Source: CAWJMF01 sp963843945
GTDB taxonomy: Bacteria > Vulcanimicrobiota > Vulcanimicrobiia > Vulcanimicrobiales > Vulcanimicrobiaceae
Direction: 5' to 3'
Assembly (NCBI GenBank): GCA_963843945.1
Contig: CAWJMF010000006.1
Coordinates: forward strand, 248,001 to 312,000
DNA: 64,000 nucleotides
Each line of letters begins with the position of its first letter. Positions within the stretch are counted from its first letter, which is position 1. The position numbers and the translations under genes were made by a program. A model generated the notes under the pieces. It searched no databases. It saw only the letters and a program-made list of their open reading frames with translations, and was not told the DNA's origin. Positions 32,087-41,509 of this stretch are shown piece by piece.

Positions 32087-33040
32087 GTGCTCGAGGCTAA
32101 CGACGAATCAAACGACCCCTCGGCCCGGCAACCTTACGAGTGGCTGGGGCACGATCTCGATATCGCGCGCGATGACATTCGAGAAGGCCGATTCCAGCGC
32201 GCCCTCGCGCTGCTAGCCGGAGGTGCTAGCCTCATGAGCGGTTTGGAAGTAGCCTACGAGCATTACCGCGGGAGCTACAGCCAGCGCATCATGTACACGC
32301 CGGTGGCTCTCAGTGGAGCCTTAGGCATCGCAGGGGTCGCGGGCTTCTGCAGCGGGACCGCAGCACGAACGTCTCTGCGTGCGATCTCAGCGGTAACGCT
32401 CCTCGACGCGCTGATCGGCTTTTACATGCATGTGCGCGGTATTGCGCGCAAGCCCGGTGGCTGGGGTCTACCGGTGACGAACGTCATCATGGGCCCGCCG
32501 CTCTTTGCGCCGCTACTTTTTGGAACGGCTGCCTACCTGGGACTAATCGCTTCCTTTTTGCGTCGCGAAGGCGCGAGTGCCGGGCGGCCTCGGCCCCAGA
32601 GTGCGGGGCAAAGCCGGCGCACGCGAATCGAACAGGACCTAAGAGAGGGGCGCTTTCAGCAGCACGTGCTTGCGGCTACCGCCCTGAGCGCTCTATTGAG
32701 CGGCTTGGAAGCATGGTACTCCCATTACAAGAACGGCTTTCGCCACGCTTCGCAGTGGGCGCCCGTCGCACTGTCGCCGCTCTTCGCACTGACGTGCGTC
32801 GCAGCCATCAGGCGCCCCAAAGTCGCCAAAACGCTCGTACCGGCTCTCTCGATCGTCGCAATCGCCGTTTCCTCGGTCGGAGTGTTCTACCACGCGCGCG
32901 GCGTTCTGCGACGGCCCGGCGGGACGAAACACTTGCCGTACAACGTCATGTACGGGCCGCCGATCTTTGCACCGCTGCTCTTCGGTTCTTCCGGCGGGCT
33001 TGGCGTTCTCGCGAGCCTCTTGCGCAGGAGTCCTGCATGA
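32087..33040 (+). CDS. Internally duplicated membrane protein with conserved histidines
   Basis: A 317-residue protein made of two homologous halves (about residues 33-165 and 178-315). Each half has the same order of motifs: REGRFQ, LSGLE or MSGLE, a Tyr-His-Tyr (YEHY / YSHY), PVALS, a second His in MHVRG / YHARG, a PGG turn, then GPPLFAPLLFG / GPPIFAPLLFG. Three or four membrane segments per half are apparent. The GTG at 32087 follows AAGGAG. The next gene overlaps it by 4 nt. The family is not recognised; membrane anchoring or electron transfer for the flavoprotein is an inference. Confidence 0.75.
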   Translation: MLEANDESNDPSARQPYEWLGHDLDIARDDIREGRFQRALALLAGGASLMSGLEVAYEHYRGSYSQRIMYTPVALSGALGIAGVAGFCSGTAARTSLRAISAVTLLDALIGFYMHVRGIARKPGGWGLPVTNVIMGPPLFAPLLFGTAAYLGLIASFLRREGASAGRPRPQSAGQSRRTRIEQDLREGRFQQHVLAATALSALLSGLEAWYSHYKNGFRHASQWAPVALSPLFALTCVAAIRRPKVAKTLVPALSIVAIAVSSVGVFYHARGVLRRPGGTKHLPYNVMYGPPIFAPLLFGSSGGLGVLASLLRRSPA

Positions 33041-33816
33041 GCGAGGATTCGCGCTCCGCACCTCGGCCGACGGACCTCGCAGGCCGCCCCTTAGAACGGC
33101 GCGACCAGCCCGGTTACTATCGCGGATTTAGCACGCTGGCTCAGCGGGACCACTGGGACGAAGCGACGCGGCACACGGTAGTACAGCGCGTCGATGCGAC
33201 GCCCGCGATCGTCTACTTCGACCTCGGAGAGGAACGGTTTTGGACGCTGGTATTCGATCACTTGGTGCCCCAAACCGATCGCACGGAAAGCCGGCTCATA
33301 CCGATCGTTCCTGCCGTCGACCGGCGGCTTGCCACCGATCGCTCCGCGGGATATCGCTTCGACGACATGCCGCCGGATCGTGAAGCATACAAGCTCGGGC
33401 GGCAAGCGATCGACGAGGAGGCGCGCGCGGTCCACGGCCGCGCTTTCATCGAGCTGGAATATGCGGAGCGCGAGCGGGTGCTCAAGCGCATCCACGACGC
33501 GGAACCGCGAGCCGGCACGGCGATTTGGAAACGAATGTCGATTCATCGTTTTTGGCAGCTCATCACGGGCGACGCGATCGACGCGTACTACGCGCATCCC
33601 TGGGCCTGGGACGAAATCGGCTTCGGCGGCCCGGCGTATCCGCGCGCGTACACACGCCTCGAAGGCGGCCAGCCCGAGCCCTGGGAAGTACGAGAGCAAC
33701 GGTACGCGTGGGAACCGCCGGCGTGTTGCAGCTCGCGCGACACCGAGAACGTCGCGGAGTTTCACACCGAAGCCGAGCAGCATCGTTCGCACGCCCCAAA
33801 TGCATTGCAGCGATGA
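33037..33816 (+). CDS. Gluconate 2-dehydrogenase subunit 3-like protein
   Basis: A 259-residue protein matching the small (gamma) subunit of flavin gluconate 2-dehydrogenases, which supports the GMC large subunit. Typical parts are TLVFDHLVPQTD, the run ending HRFWQLITGDAIDAYYAHP, and WDEIGFGGPAYPRAY. The usual Tat signal peptide of this family is not seen; the N-terminus is polar. It starts ATGA-overlapped with the membrane protein and ends ATGA-overlapped with the GMC gene, so subunits are probably made in fixed ratio. Confidence 0.88.
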   Translation: MSEDSRSAPRPTDLAGRPLERRDQPGYYRGFSTLAQRDHWDEATRHTVVQRVDATPAIVYFDLGEERFWTLVFDHLVPQTDRTESRLIPIVPAVDRRLATDRSAGYRFDDMPPDREAYKLGRQAIDEEARAVHGRAFIELEYAERERVLKRIHDAEPRAGTAIWKRMSIHRFWQLITGDAIDAYYAHPWAWDEIGFGGPAYPRAYTRLEGGQPEPWEVREQRYAWEPPACCSSRDTENVAEFHTEAEQHRSHAPNALQR

Positions 33817-35513
33817 GCGGCACTCATATGCTCGGCGCCATGCAGCAGCTCGACGTCCCAATGCAGCGCTACGGGGAGCACGAAACCGTCGACTACGTTA
33901 TCGTCGGCGTCGGCGCGGCCGGTGGAGTGCTACTCCAGCGGCTGGCTCGCGCCGGCTTTCGCGTGGTGGGCCTCGAGGCCGGTCCGTTTTGGGATACCGA
34001 ACGCGACTGGGTGAGCGACGAAGCCGGCTCGCATCAGCTGTACTGGGAGGATCCGCGCGTGACGGGCGGGACCGACCCGCTCGCACTTGGCGCGAACAAT
34101 AGCGGCAAGGGTGTGGGAGGGGGCTCGGTGCACTGGGCGGCCTTCACACCGCGCCTTCATCCCTCAGACTTTCAGACACTCACGCTCGACGGCGTCGGCG
34201 CGGATTGGCCGATCACGTACGACGAGATTCGACCGTACTACGAGCAACTCGAACTGGAAATGCCGGTGTCCGGGCCGGCCTTCTATCCCTGGGGTCATCC
34301 CCATGGCTATCCCTATGGCCCGCATCCGATGGGCGGCGTGGGCAACGCACTCGTTCGCGGCTGCAGCGCGCTCGACATACCGGTCAGCATCGGCGGGCCG
34401 GTGGCAATCCTCGCCGGCTCGCACGGCAATCGCCCCCACTGCATCTACCGCGGTTTTTGCATCCAAGGGTGCAAAGTGGGCGCGAAAGCAAGCACGCTCG
34501 TTACCCACGTCCCCGATGCGATCGAAAAGGGCGCGGAGATCCGCGATCGCTCGATGGCGGCCCGCATCGAGCTCGGCCGCGACGATCGCGTGACGGGCGT
34601 GCTGTACTTCGACGACGACGGATACGAGCACGTCCAGCGAGCGCGAGCCGTAATCGTCGCCGGCTACGCGATCGAGTCGCCGCGCCTGCTGCTGAATTCC
34701 GCCTGCTCGGGCTTCGAGCATGGCTTGGCAAACTCAAGTGGCACGCTCGGCCACTATCTCATGGCACAAGCCGGCAACGTCATTCTCGGACGCTTCGACG
34801 AACCGGTTCGGATGTATAAGGCGCCTCCGGCCCACGCGCTCACCGAAGAGTTCTACGAGACCGACCCACGCAACGACTTCGCACGCGGATTCGCCATCCA
34901 AACCGTAGGCCCGCTGCCGATTGCGTTCGGTAAGCAAATGATGGCGGCAAAGAAAGCGTGGGGCTGGGGCCTACGCCGGGAGATGATGGATTATAACCAC
35001 TGGGCTGCCTTCGGGCTGCTCGGCGAGATTCTTCCGGCTGACGACAATCGCGTTACCCTCGCAGACGAGAACGATCGCTTCGGGCTTCGAGTCGCTCACG
35101 TCAGCTTCAATCTTCACGAAAACGATAGAAAGCTCATTAAAGCCGGAATGGAGAAAACGATGGATGTCATGTGGGCCTCCGGTGCGACGGAAGTCGTGCA
35201 AGAAGCTCGCTACGCCCATCTCGTCGGAGGAGTACGCATGGGAAGCGATCCCGGCACGTCGGTGGTCGACAAATTTGGGCGCACGCACGACATCCCGAAT
35301 CTCTTCGTCTGCGACGGCAGCGTTTTCCCGACGCAGGGCTCCGCGAATCCCGGGCTCACCATCCAAGCGCTCGCAGCGCGCACGGCGGATTTCTTGATTT
35401 CCGCCGGCGACTCGATCTTTACGTCGACGAAGCGCTACGCCGAAGAACCGACACTTCGGGCCGATCTCGCGCCACCGGCCACCTGGGGCAAAGGGGTCCC
35501 ACGTCTCACGTGA
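33813..35513 (+). CDS. GMC-family flavin dehydrogenase (gluconate 2-dehydrogenase large subunit-like)
   Basis: A 566-residue FAD enzyme. The N-terminal dinucleotide fold reads VIVGVGAAGGVLL (about 29-41), and the C-terminal GMC_oxred_C domain contains HLVGGVRMGSDP, then CDGSVFPTQGSANPGLTIQALA. This is the membrane-associated sugar/gluconate dehydrogenase subfamily rather than oxygen-dependent oxidases. No signal peptide is visible. No cytochrome c subunit follows, unlike the classical three-subunit enzyme; the duplicated membrane protein takes that operon place. Overlaps of 4 nt occur on both sides. Confidence 0.9.
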   Translation: MSGTHMLGAMQQLDVPMQRYGEHETVDYVIVGVGAAGGVLLQRLARAGFRVVGLEAGPFWDTERDWVSDEAGSHQLYWEDPRVTGGTDPLALGANNSGKGVGGGSVHWAAFTPRLHPSDFQTLTLDGVGADWPITYDEIRPYYEQLELEMPVSGPAFYPWGHPHGYPYGPHPMGGVGNALVRGCSALDIPVSIGGPVAILAGSHGNRPHCIYRGFCIQGCKVGAKASTLVTHVPDAIEKGAEIRDRSMAARIELGRDDRVTGVLYFDDDGYEHVQRARAVIVAGYAIESPRLLLNSACSGFEHGLANSSGTLGHYLMAQAGNVILGRFDEPVRMYKAPPAHALTEEFYETDPRNDFARGFAIQTVGPLPIAFGKQMMAAKKAWGWGLRREMMDYNHWAAFGLLGEILPADDNRVTLADENDRFGLRVAHVSFNLHENDRKLIKAGMEKTMDVMWASGATEVVQEARYAHLVGGVRMGSDPGTSVVDKFGRTHDIPNLFVCDGSVFPTQGSANPGLTIQALAARTADFLISAGDSIFTSTKRYAEEPTLRADLAPPATWGKGVPRLT

Positions 35514-36040
35514 GCGCCCCGACGACGGGCGACAAACGGCTCGGCTTGGCGGAACAGCGTGCGCGCAATCTTCGGCAGCTGCTCCTCGGCGCGCATCGAG
35601 AGATCAACGCCATCGTGGCTTTCGAGCTCGCGCGCCGCGGTCACACGGACATCCGGCTGATCCATAGCCGTCTCCTCGAGAACCTGGACCGCGAGGGCAA
35701 TAGCATCACCGCGGTGGCCAAGCGCGCGCAGATGACGAAACAAGCCATGGGCTCTCTTGCAAAAGAACTGGAAACCAAAGGCTACCTTCGCAGAGTCGTC
35801 GATGAGAACGATCGGCGTTCCTGGCTTTTGTGCTTCACCACTAAAGGCTGGCGACTCATGCTGGAGACGTTTGACATCGTGGCGGAAGTCGAACGCACGA
35901 TGCGCGCCCGGCTCGGCACCGTCGAGTTCAAAACGCTTCAGGCTGGTCTCGCCGCAATGGGACAAAGACGTCCGGCTGAGCGCGCCCGCTCGGCGACGCC
36001 GGGATCTGCTGCGCGGCGGCTCGCAAAGCCCAAACGGTAG
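35510..36040 (+). CDS. MarR-family transcriptional regulator
   Basis: A 176-residue winged-helix regulator. The recognition helix region reads SITAVAKRAQMTKQAMGSLA and the wing VDENDRRSWLLCFTTKG. It begins at a GTG overlapping the GMC stop (GTGA) and ends one base into the start of the glycosidase gene. Being embedded in the operon, it is likely to sense a pathway sugar and control this locus, possibly through the repeated TACCRTGTTACT motif. That link is inferred from position only. Confidence 0.85.
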   Translation: MSAPTTGDKRLGLAEQRARNLRQLLLGAHREINAIVAFELARRGHTDIRLIHSRLLENLDREGNSITAVAKRAQMTKQAMGSLAKELETKGYLRRVVDENDRRSWLLCFTTKGWRLMLETFDIVAEVERTMRARLGTVEFKTLQAGLAAMGQRRPAERARSATPGSAARRLAKPKR

Positions 36041-38523
36041 TGCCGATGCACGGAGGGCCGCGCATGATCGGCGTACCCAAAACCCCAGCGCAAACCGTCG
36101 GAACGGGCGAGAGCATAGGCACCTATGTGATCGCGGATCATGAAATGGCTGTCGGGAGCACGCTTGGGGGTCCGCGGCTGTGCATGACGATCAAGGCCAG
36201 CGGGGCGATCGAGAAAGTCTATTCCGTCGATGCCGGCGAGAGTCTGCTTGGAACTCTCGTTCTTCATTTTTGGGATTCGCGGACCGGCGCGAAGCTGCTC
36301 CCGGCGCCCGGCAGGTTCGTGATCCATCCCGAACATCAGGAGCATTTTTACGAGCTTCCTAACCACGTCACCGTCCATGAGACGCTTTTCGTTCTCAGCG
36401 GGACACCCAACGATGGCGCCGTCGATGCACCGGCAGGGTATTACCGAGTCGAGCTTTACAATAACGGCCCCGACCGCGCCGCCTTTAGCGCGTATGCGCT
36501 GTGTCAGCTTCGAGGCAGTACGTCGCACGACGTGGTCGCAGAATACGACGCCGAGCGTGAGGCGTTTGTCGCCTGGAACGTCGGTAAACCGGACAACGTG
36601 CGGCTCTTCGGTGTCTCGGAAATCCCCGCCGGCTACGAAACCACGATCGACCACGACAAGGCCGTCTCGTTTCGCCGCCCGGCGCCACTCGCCAACGCGG
36701 CCGACACACCGCCCGGTCAGGACACACTCGCGATCTTCGAGCTGACCGTCGACCTCCACGCTAACGAAGAGCAAGATTGGTTCTTCAAATTTGCTTTGTC
36801 GCATCAAGGGCGCGCCGAGGCGGAACGCGCGTTCGACGAGACGCCGGGGGCCGCCGAAGCCCTCAAACGCACCAAGGGTTACTACGAAGACGTTCTCAGC
36901 CGGGCGACCTTGGTCACGCCGGACGACGAACTCAATCGCGGCGTTCTCTGGGCGAAGGCCAACATGCTGCGAACGGTCCTCAAGCCCCAAACGGGCTGGA
37001 CGTTCGTAAACGACCCAACCCGTTCCAACAACAGCGTGGGCCGGGACACGGCGTGGTTCGCGTACGGTGCCGATTTCGTTCTGCCCGACGTCGCCGAAGA
37101 CGCACTTCGAGCCTACGTCGATCTGCAAGAGCCCTCGGGGATGATCGTCGAGTACTATGACATCCGCAACAACGCGACGGAGGATTACGGTCTCAACATC
37201 AACGACAACACCCCGCTGGTCGTGCTCGCGCTCCTGCATCACTACCAAGCCACAGGCGATCGTGCGTTTCTCGAAGACGTTTATCCGGCGGCGTTGCGCG
37301 CCGGACGCTACATCCTTTCCCAGCGTGACGAACGCGGTCTTGTCTGGTGCACTTCGACGAAGACCTCAGACTGGGGGATCGTGGGTTGGCGCAACGTGAT
37401 TCGGGACTACCGGCTATCGGGTGCGACGACCGAGCTAAACTCGGAATGCTACGGCGCCCTCGATGCCATCTCGAAGATGGCCGCCGCACTCGGCAACGCT
37501 TCCGATCGATCGGAATTCTCAGGATATGCCGCCCATTTGCGCGACTCAATCAACACGCATCTCCGCAACCCCGACAACGGTCTCTATTATCTCAACATCG
37601 ACGTGGACGGGCGAGCCCGAAGCGACATCACCGTCGATCTCGTTTTCCCGGTCATTTTCGGCGTTGCCGACGACGATACGGCCGCGCGGATCGTGAGCCG
37701 TTTGAGCGCGCGGGACTTTTGGACGGATGCCGGCATTCGTACCGTTCCGCGGGGGGCACCCGAGTATGGTCCGACGCACGGTTACGGCCTCCTGGGCGGC
37801 GTTTGGGTCGGCGCGACGTTCTGGTTTGCATTTGCCGCGGCGCGCTTCAATCCCGATCTCATGGCGCGGTCGCTGGCGGATAGCTTCATCCACTACGCGC
37901 GCGACCCGCGGAAAAACAACACGGTGCCCGGGCAATTCTCGGAGTGGTTACACGGCGAAACTCTGGTGAACGAAGGGATGATGCTGTCGCCGTGGTTTCC
38001 GCCGCGCTACTTGTGGTCGGCGATCGAGGGCGTCGCAGGGCTGGACATATCGACCGACCCTCCTGGGCTCAAGCCGTGTCTTCCACCCAGTTGGACGTGG
38101 TACGGCGTGCGCGGTATACCGTTTCGCGGTCGCACGTTATCCTGGTTCGCGGCGCGAACGCCGGAGTTGAGCGTGTACGCGAATGGACCATTCGCGCGTC
38201 CCAATGTGAAGACGTTCTCGGAGGACATCTCCCACAGCATACGGCTTAGCGGGGGTGCCGTCGTGGCGATCGGCTTGCGCCGCCCAGGGGGCTTCGCCGT
38301 CCTTATGGGCAATCCGACCGAGAATACCGTTGCGGCGGCCCTCAGGTTCGACGACCCGACCCTTGCGGGGGCGTGGGCGTTACGGGTTTTCAATAGCCTT
38401 CGCGATGCGTGGATCGATGACAAGACGATTGCCGCGGAGGAACTGCGCGCCGGCGTGCCCTTCGAACTGGAACAGAAGGGTTTTTGTGTCGTCGAAGGCA
38501 CCGCGGTACTGGACCGAACGTGA
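36040..38523 (+). CDS. Six-hairpin glycosidase, amylo-alpha-1,6-glucosidase-like
   Basis: An 827-residue protein with an N-terminal beta-rich domain (about 20-260), a catalytic (alpha/alpha)6 domain (about 280-720) and a C-terminal beta domain. The barrel contains RDTAWFAYGADF, EDYGLNINDNTPL, a TSDWG segment and HGYGLLGGVW, resembling glycogen-debranching-type and GH63-like enzymes. Substrate and linkage cannot be read. No signal peptide is evident. The start is GTG at 36040 (ATG at 36046 also in frame), overlapping the MarR stop by one base; it supplies a sugar-releasing step to the locus. Confidence 0.8.
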   Translation: MPMHGGPRMIGVPKTPAQTVGTGESIGTYVIADHEMAVGSTLGGPRLCMTIKASGAIEKVYSVDAGESLLGTLVLHFWDSRTGAKLLPAPGRFVIHPEHQEHFYELPNHVTVHETLFVLSGTPNDGAVDAPAGYYRVELYNNGPDRAAFSAYALCQLRGSTSHDVVAEYDAEREAFVAWNVGKPDNVRLFGVSEIPAGYETTIDHDKAVSFRRPAPLANAADTPPGQDTLAIFELTVDLHANEEQDWFFKFALSHQGRAEAERAFDETPGAAEALKRTKGYYEDVLSRATLVTPDDELNRGVLWAKANMLRTVLKPQTGWTFVNDPTRSNNSVGRDTAWFAYGADFVLPDVAEDALRAYVDLQEPSGMIVEYYDIRNNATEDYGLNINDNTPLVVLALLHHYQATGDRAFLEDVYPAALRAGRYILSQRDERGLVWCTSTKTSDWGIVGWRNVIRDYRLSGATTELNSECYGALDAISKMAAALGNASDRSEFSGYAAHLRDSINTHLRNPDNGLYYLNIDVDGRARSDITVDLVFPVIFGVADDDTAARIVSRLSARDFWTDAGIRTVPRGAPEYGPTHGYGLLGGVWVGATFWFAFAAARFNPDLMARSLADSFIHYARDPRKNNTVPGQFSEWLHGETLVNEGMMLSPWFPPRYLWSAIEGVAGLDISTDPPGLKPCLPPSWTWYGVRGIPFRGRTLSWFAARTPELSVYANGPFARPNVKTFSEDISHSIRLSGGAVVAIGLRRPGGFAVLMGNPTENTVAAALRFDDPTLAGAWALRVFNSLRDAWIDDKTIAAEELRAGVPFELEQKGFCVVEGTAVLDRT

Positions 38524-40289
38524 GCGCAGCGCAAGGAACCCCGCTGCGCCGTTTGCTGCCGTTGGTATTCGTCGATCGGGCCGGAAGCCAGCGGGTACGT
38601 TTCGGGCGCGCTACCGTAAGCCAAAATGCCGTCGTCGTCTCGGCCGCACTCGCCATCGGCGTGGGCGGCGGTTATGGAGCGGTGGGTTTTCGGCGCCTCA
38701 TCGACTTCGTCAATTGGCTCGCCGTACAGCTGCTCGGCGGTGCCTTGAAGACCCATCTTGGGCCCGCGTTCGTTGTCGTCCCCTTGGTTCTCGGCGGCGC
38801 CGCAGTGGCATGGCTCGTCGCGCAGTTCGCTCCTGAGGCGCAGGGCCACGGGGTACCGGAGGTGATGGCCGCCGTCGCTTTGCGTGGCGGAGTCATGCGC
38901 CCGCGCGTAATCCTCGTCAAGAGCTTGGCATCGGCGCTTTCGATCGGCGTCGGGGGTAGTTGCGGTCGCGAGGGTCCGATCGTTCAAATAGGCTCGGCAA
39001 TCGGTTCGGTCGTCGGCCAGTGGTTAGGCGTGCCCGCCGCGCTCATGCGCACGCTCGTCGCGTGCGGCGCCGCCGCGGGGATCTCGGCGACATTCAACGC
39101 GCCGATTGGCGGAGTCTTTTTCGCTAGCGAGATCATTTTAGGCGAGTTCGCTCCCCGCTCATTTGCCGCGATCGTGGTTGCGAGTGTCGCCGCAGCCGTC
39201 GTCGGACGAGCCTATCTCGGCAACCGGCCGTCTTTTGACGCGGGGGCGTTCGCGCTGGTGTCGCCACGGGAATTGTGGCTCTATGCGTTGCTCGGAATTT
39301 TGTGCGCCTTTTGGGCGGCGTTTCTCGTTCGCGGCCTTTACTGGGTCGAAGACCGATTCGAGCAGCTGCGCCTGCCTCACGCCGCAAAAGCGGCACTTGG
39401 CTTCGGACTCGTCGGGCTCATCGGTACGGCGTTTCCCCAAGTCCTGGGTGTCGGTTACGACCGTATGCAACAGGTGTTCTACGAGCACGTCCCCGTTATC
39501 AATGCGATCGGACTTGCGATCCTTAAACCGGTCGCGACATGGTTGACGATCGGAAGTGGCGGCAGCGGCGGCGTCTTCTCTCCCTCGTTGTTTACGGGCG
39601 CAATGTTGGGTGACGCGTTCGGTCGCGAGGTTCATCACGCTTTCCCCACATGGACGGCTCCGGCCGCCGCGTACGGCCTCGTCGCGATGGCCGCTGTTTT
39701 CGCGGCTGCCGCCGAGGCACCAATAACGTCGATCGTGATCGTTTTCGAGATGTCGGATAACTACACGATCATTCTCCCGTTGATGGTCTGCACGGTGCTA
39801 GCGTCGCTGCTTGGCCGGCACGTCGTCGGGGGCACCGTGTACGAGCTGAAGCTTCTGCGGCGTGGGATCGATTGGGCACGCGCTCGGCGTCCGGGCGATC
39901 TGAGGCGCGTACGCTTGTCGAGCGTCGTCCGGCCGCCTGGCGCCGCGGCGAACGTCGAAGACCGCATTGCCGACGTAGCACGCGCTTTGAGTAGTTCGGA
40001 GGAACTTGCCGTGCCGGTTCTCGACAAGGGGCGAATCGCCGGCGTCGTCAACGCGCGCGACCTCGCCGTTGCTGTAGCCGGCGGAAAAGGCTCACGAGCG
40101 ATTACGCTCATTAGCCGACCTGCCACGGAGGCGCTGCCGATTGATGCAACTCTCGAACAGGCCGCAGCCGTCCTCGCAGAACCCGGTACGCCACTCGTTC
40201 CGGTAATCGATGCGACGGGTGCGCTTGTCGGCATCGTCACGCGGCGCGACGTCCTGAACACGTACCGCAATTCCGTCGAACGCGTCTAA
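38520..40289 (+). CDS. ClC-family chloride channel/transporter with CBS domains
   Basis: A 589-residue integral membrane protein. Signature sequences: GHGVPEV (about 110), GSCGREGP (about 147-153, with the gating Glu), ISATFNAPIGGVFFA and GSGGSGGVFSPSLFTGA. Two CBS motifs form the C-terminal cytoplasmic module (about 460-585), which in this family binds adenine nucleotides. GTG at 38520 overlaps the glycosidase stop (GTGA). It is last in the six-gene operon; an ion channel here could balance charge for the proposed redox module, but that is speculation. Confidence 0.9.
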   Translation: MSAAQGTPLRRLLPLVFVDRAGSQRVRFGRATVSQNAVVVSAALAIGVGGGYGAVGFRRLIDFVNWLAVQLLGGALKTHLGPAFVVVPLVLGGAAVAWLVAQFAPEAQGHGVPEVMAAVALRGGVMRPRVILVKSLASALSIGVGGSCGREGPIVQIGSAIGSVVGQWLGVPAALMRTLVACGAAAGISATFNAPIGGVFFASEIILGEFAPRSFAAIVVASVAAAVVGRAYLGNRPSFDAGAFALVSPRELWLYALLGILCAFWAAFLVRGLYWVEDRFEQLRLPHAAKAALGFGLVGLIGTAFPQVLGVGYDRMQQVFYEHVPVINAIGLAILKPVATWLTIGSGGSGGVFSPSLFTGAMLGDAFGREVHHAFPTWTAPAAAYGLVAMAAVFAAAAEAPITSIVIVFEMSDNYTIILPLMVCTVLASLLGRHVVGGTVYELKLLRRGIDWARARRPGDLRRVRLSSVVRPPGAAANVEDRIADVARALSSSEELAVPVLDKGRIAGVVNARDLAVAVAGGKGSRAITLISRPATEALPIDATLEQAAAVLAEPGTPLVPVIDATGALVGIVTRRDVLNTYRNSVERV

Positions 40290-40441
40290 TTGTCGCGGTT
40301 GCGGCAGGAAGTGCCCTCCTGCGAAGGGCCACTCCGGATCCGAAACGGCTCAGCCGGGCGAACGCCTAAGTACCCAAATCGATCGCGCCCGGCACGTGGA
40401 TGCAGGGGACTCATATGCGTAGCAGATAATCCCGCCGCACC

Positions 40442-40885
40442 ATGAATCCACCTAATCAGATCGTCCGCTCGGCAACCGTCCACTGGGAAGGCGACATCGC
40501 TCACGGGCGCGGCTCGATAGCCACCGAAAGCGGCAAGGTTCAAGCCGACTATTCGTTCGGAACGCGCTTCAGCGGCGACCCCGGAACCAACCCCGAGGAA
40601 CTCCTCGGCGCATCGCACGCGGCATGCTTTACGATGGCCCTCAGCGGGGTGCTGACCCGCGCCGGTCACGCGCCAAGCGCGCTCGATACGAAGGCGCTCG
40701 TACACCTCGATCGCGACGGCGCCGGGTTTAGCATCTCGTCGATCGAACTCGCGACGACCGGGACGGTCCCGGGCATCTCCGCGACGGATTTCGAGAAGTA
40801 TGCCGGCGAGGCAAAAGAGTCGTGTCCGCTGAGCAAGGCACTCAAAGCCGTGCCGATTTCGCTGCAGGCAGCGCTCAAGACCTGA
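40442..40885 (+). CDS. OsmC-family peroxiredoxin
   Basis: A 147-residue OsmC/Ohr-type thiol peroxidase reducing organic hydroperoxides. Both redox-active cysteines are present: in HAACFTMAL (about residue 61) and KESCPLSKAL (about 126). Length and motifs match OsmC rather than Ohr. It stands alone, 152 bp after the ClC gene, and is convergent with the membrane protein gene that follows. A weak hairpin (40304-40322) lies upstream. Confidence 0.9.
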   Translation: MNPPNQIVRSATVHWEGDIAHGRGSIATESGKVQADYSFGTRFSGDPGTNPEELLGASHAACFTMALSGVLTRAGHAPSALDTKALVHLDRDGAGFSISSIELATTGTVPGISATDFEKYAGEAKESCPLSKALKAVPISLQAALKT

Positions 40886-40915
40886 CCGTCAGGGTCCGGC
40901 CGGAACGGGAAGAAC

Positions 40916-41509
40916 CTAGCGGCGGCCGCTGCGCGCTTGCAGCACGACGCCTATCGCGATGCCGATTCCCCCTAAGATCGCATCGCGGATGGGCGACGGG
41001 CTCAAATTACGCTGCACCACCCCGATCGCGTTCGCAGTCCGATCGAGATCCTGTTGCGCGGCTTCCGCACGACGAGCGGCTTCGTCCGCGGAGAGCCCCG
41101 AGGGTGGCAAGAGCTTGTCGAGCGTTGCACCGCTCGTGAGCCCACCCACACGGGCCAGCGTTGCACGCGCGCTCAGCGCAAAAACGACGGCAACGATGCC
41201 AAAGAGCGCGGCTACGACGAGCGCCGCAAGCCAGAGCGCCACGAGCTGGGAGAGCCCGATAGTTACGGCAGCCGCCAGGGCACCGAGTGCGACGACGAGA
41301 CAGAGCGACGCGAGCCCGACGCTTTGTCCAGCCCGCACTCCGGCTCGGGCTTTCTCGTCAAACTCGACTCGCGCGAACTGAAGCTCGGTCCGCACCAGAT
41401 CGAAAACTTCGGCTATCGCGCGCTCCGATAGGTTCTGAATCGGTTGCGACTTGAGTTCGTACGCGCGGGTTCCTTGCGTGCTCGTGTCCATCTGGCGCAC
41501 CTTTCCCAT
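40916..41509 (-). CDS. Phage-holin/DUF1469-like membrane protein
   Basis: A 197-residue protein with a polar N-terminal helix (ERAIAEVFDLVRTELQFARVE), two adjacent membrane segments (about 60-115), then a basic/acidic helical stretch (SADEAARRAEAAQQDLDRT) and a C-terminal hydrophobic segment (about 172-190). The first half matches the actinobacterial-type DUF1469/phage holin superfamily III; the final segment suggests a DUF3618-like tail. The ATG at 41509 follows AAGGTG; ATG at 41491 is an alternative. It is probably a cell-envelope stress protein. Confidence 0.7.
   Translation of the reverse strand: MGKVRQMDTSTQGTRAYELKSQPIQNLSERAIAEVFDLVRTELQFARVEFDEKARAGVRAGQSVGLASLCLVVALGALAAAVTIGLSQLVALWLAALVVAALFGIVAVVFALSARATLARVGGLTSGATLDKLLPPSGLSADEAARRAEAAQQDLDRTANAIGVVQRNLSPSPIRDAILGGIGIAIGVVLQARSGRR

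Noticed and set aside
40304..40322. Six-bp hairpin after the ClC gene considered as a terminator
   Set aside because: The stem is short with a seven-base loop and no T-run.
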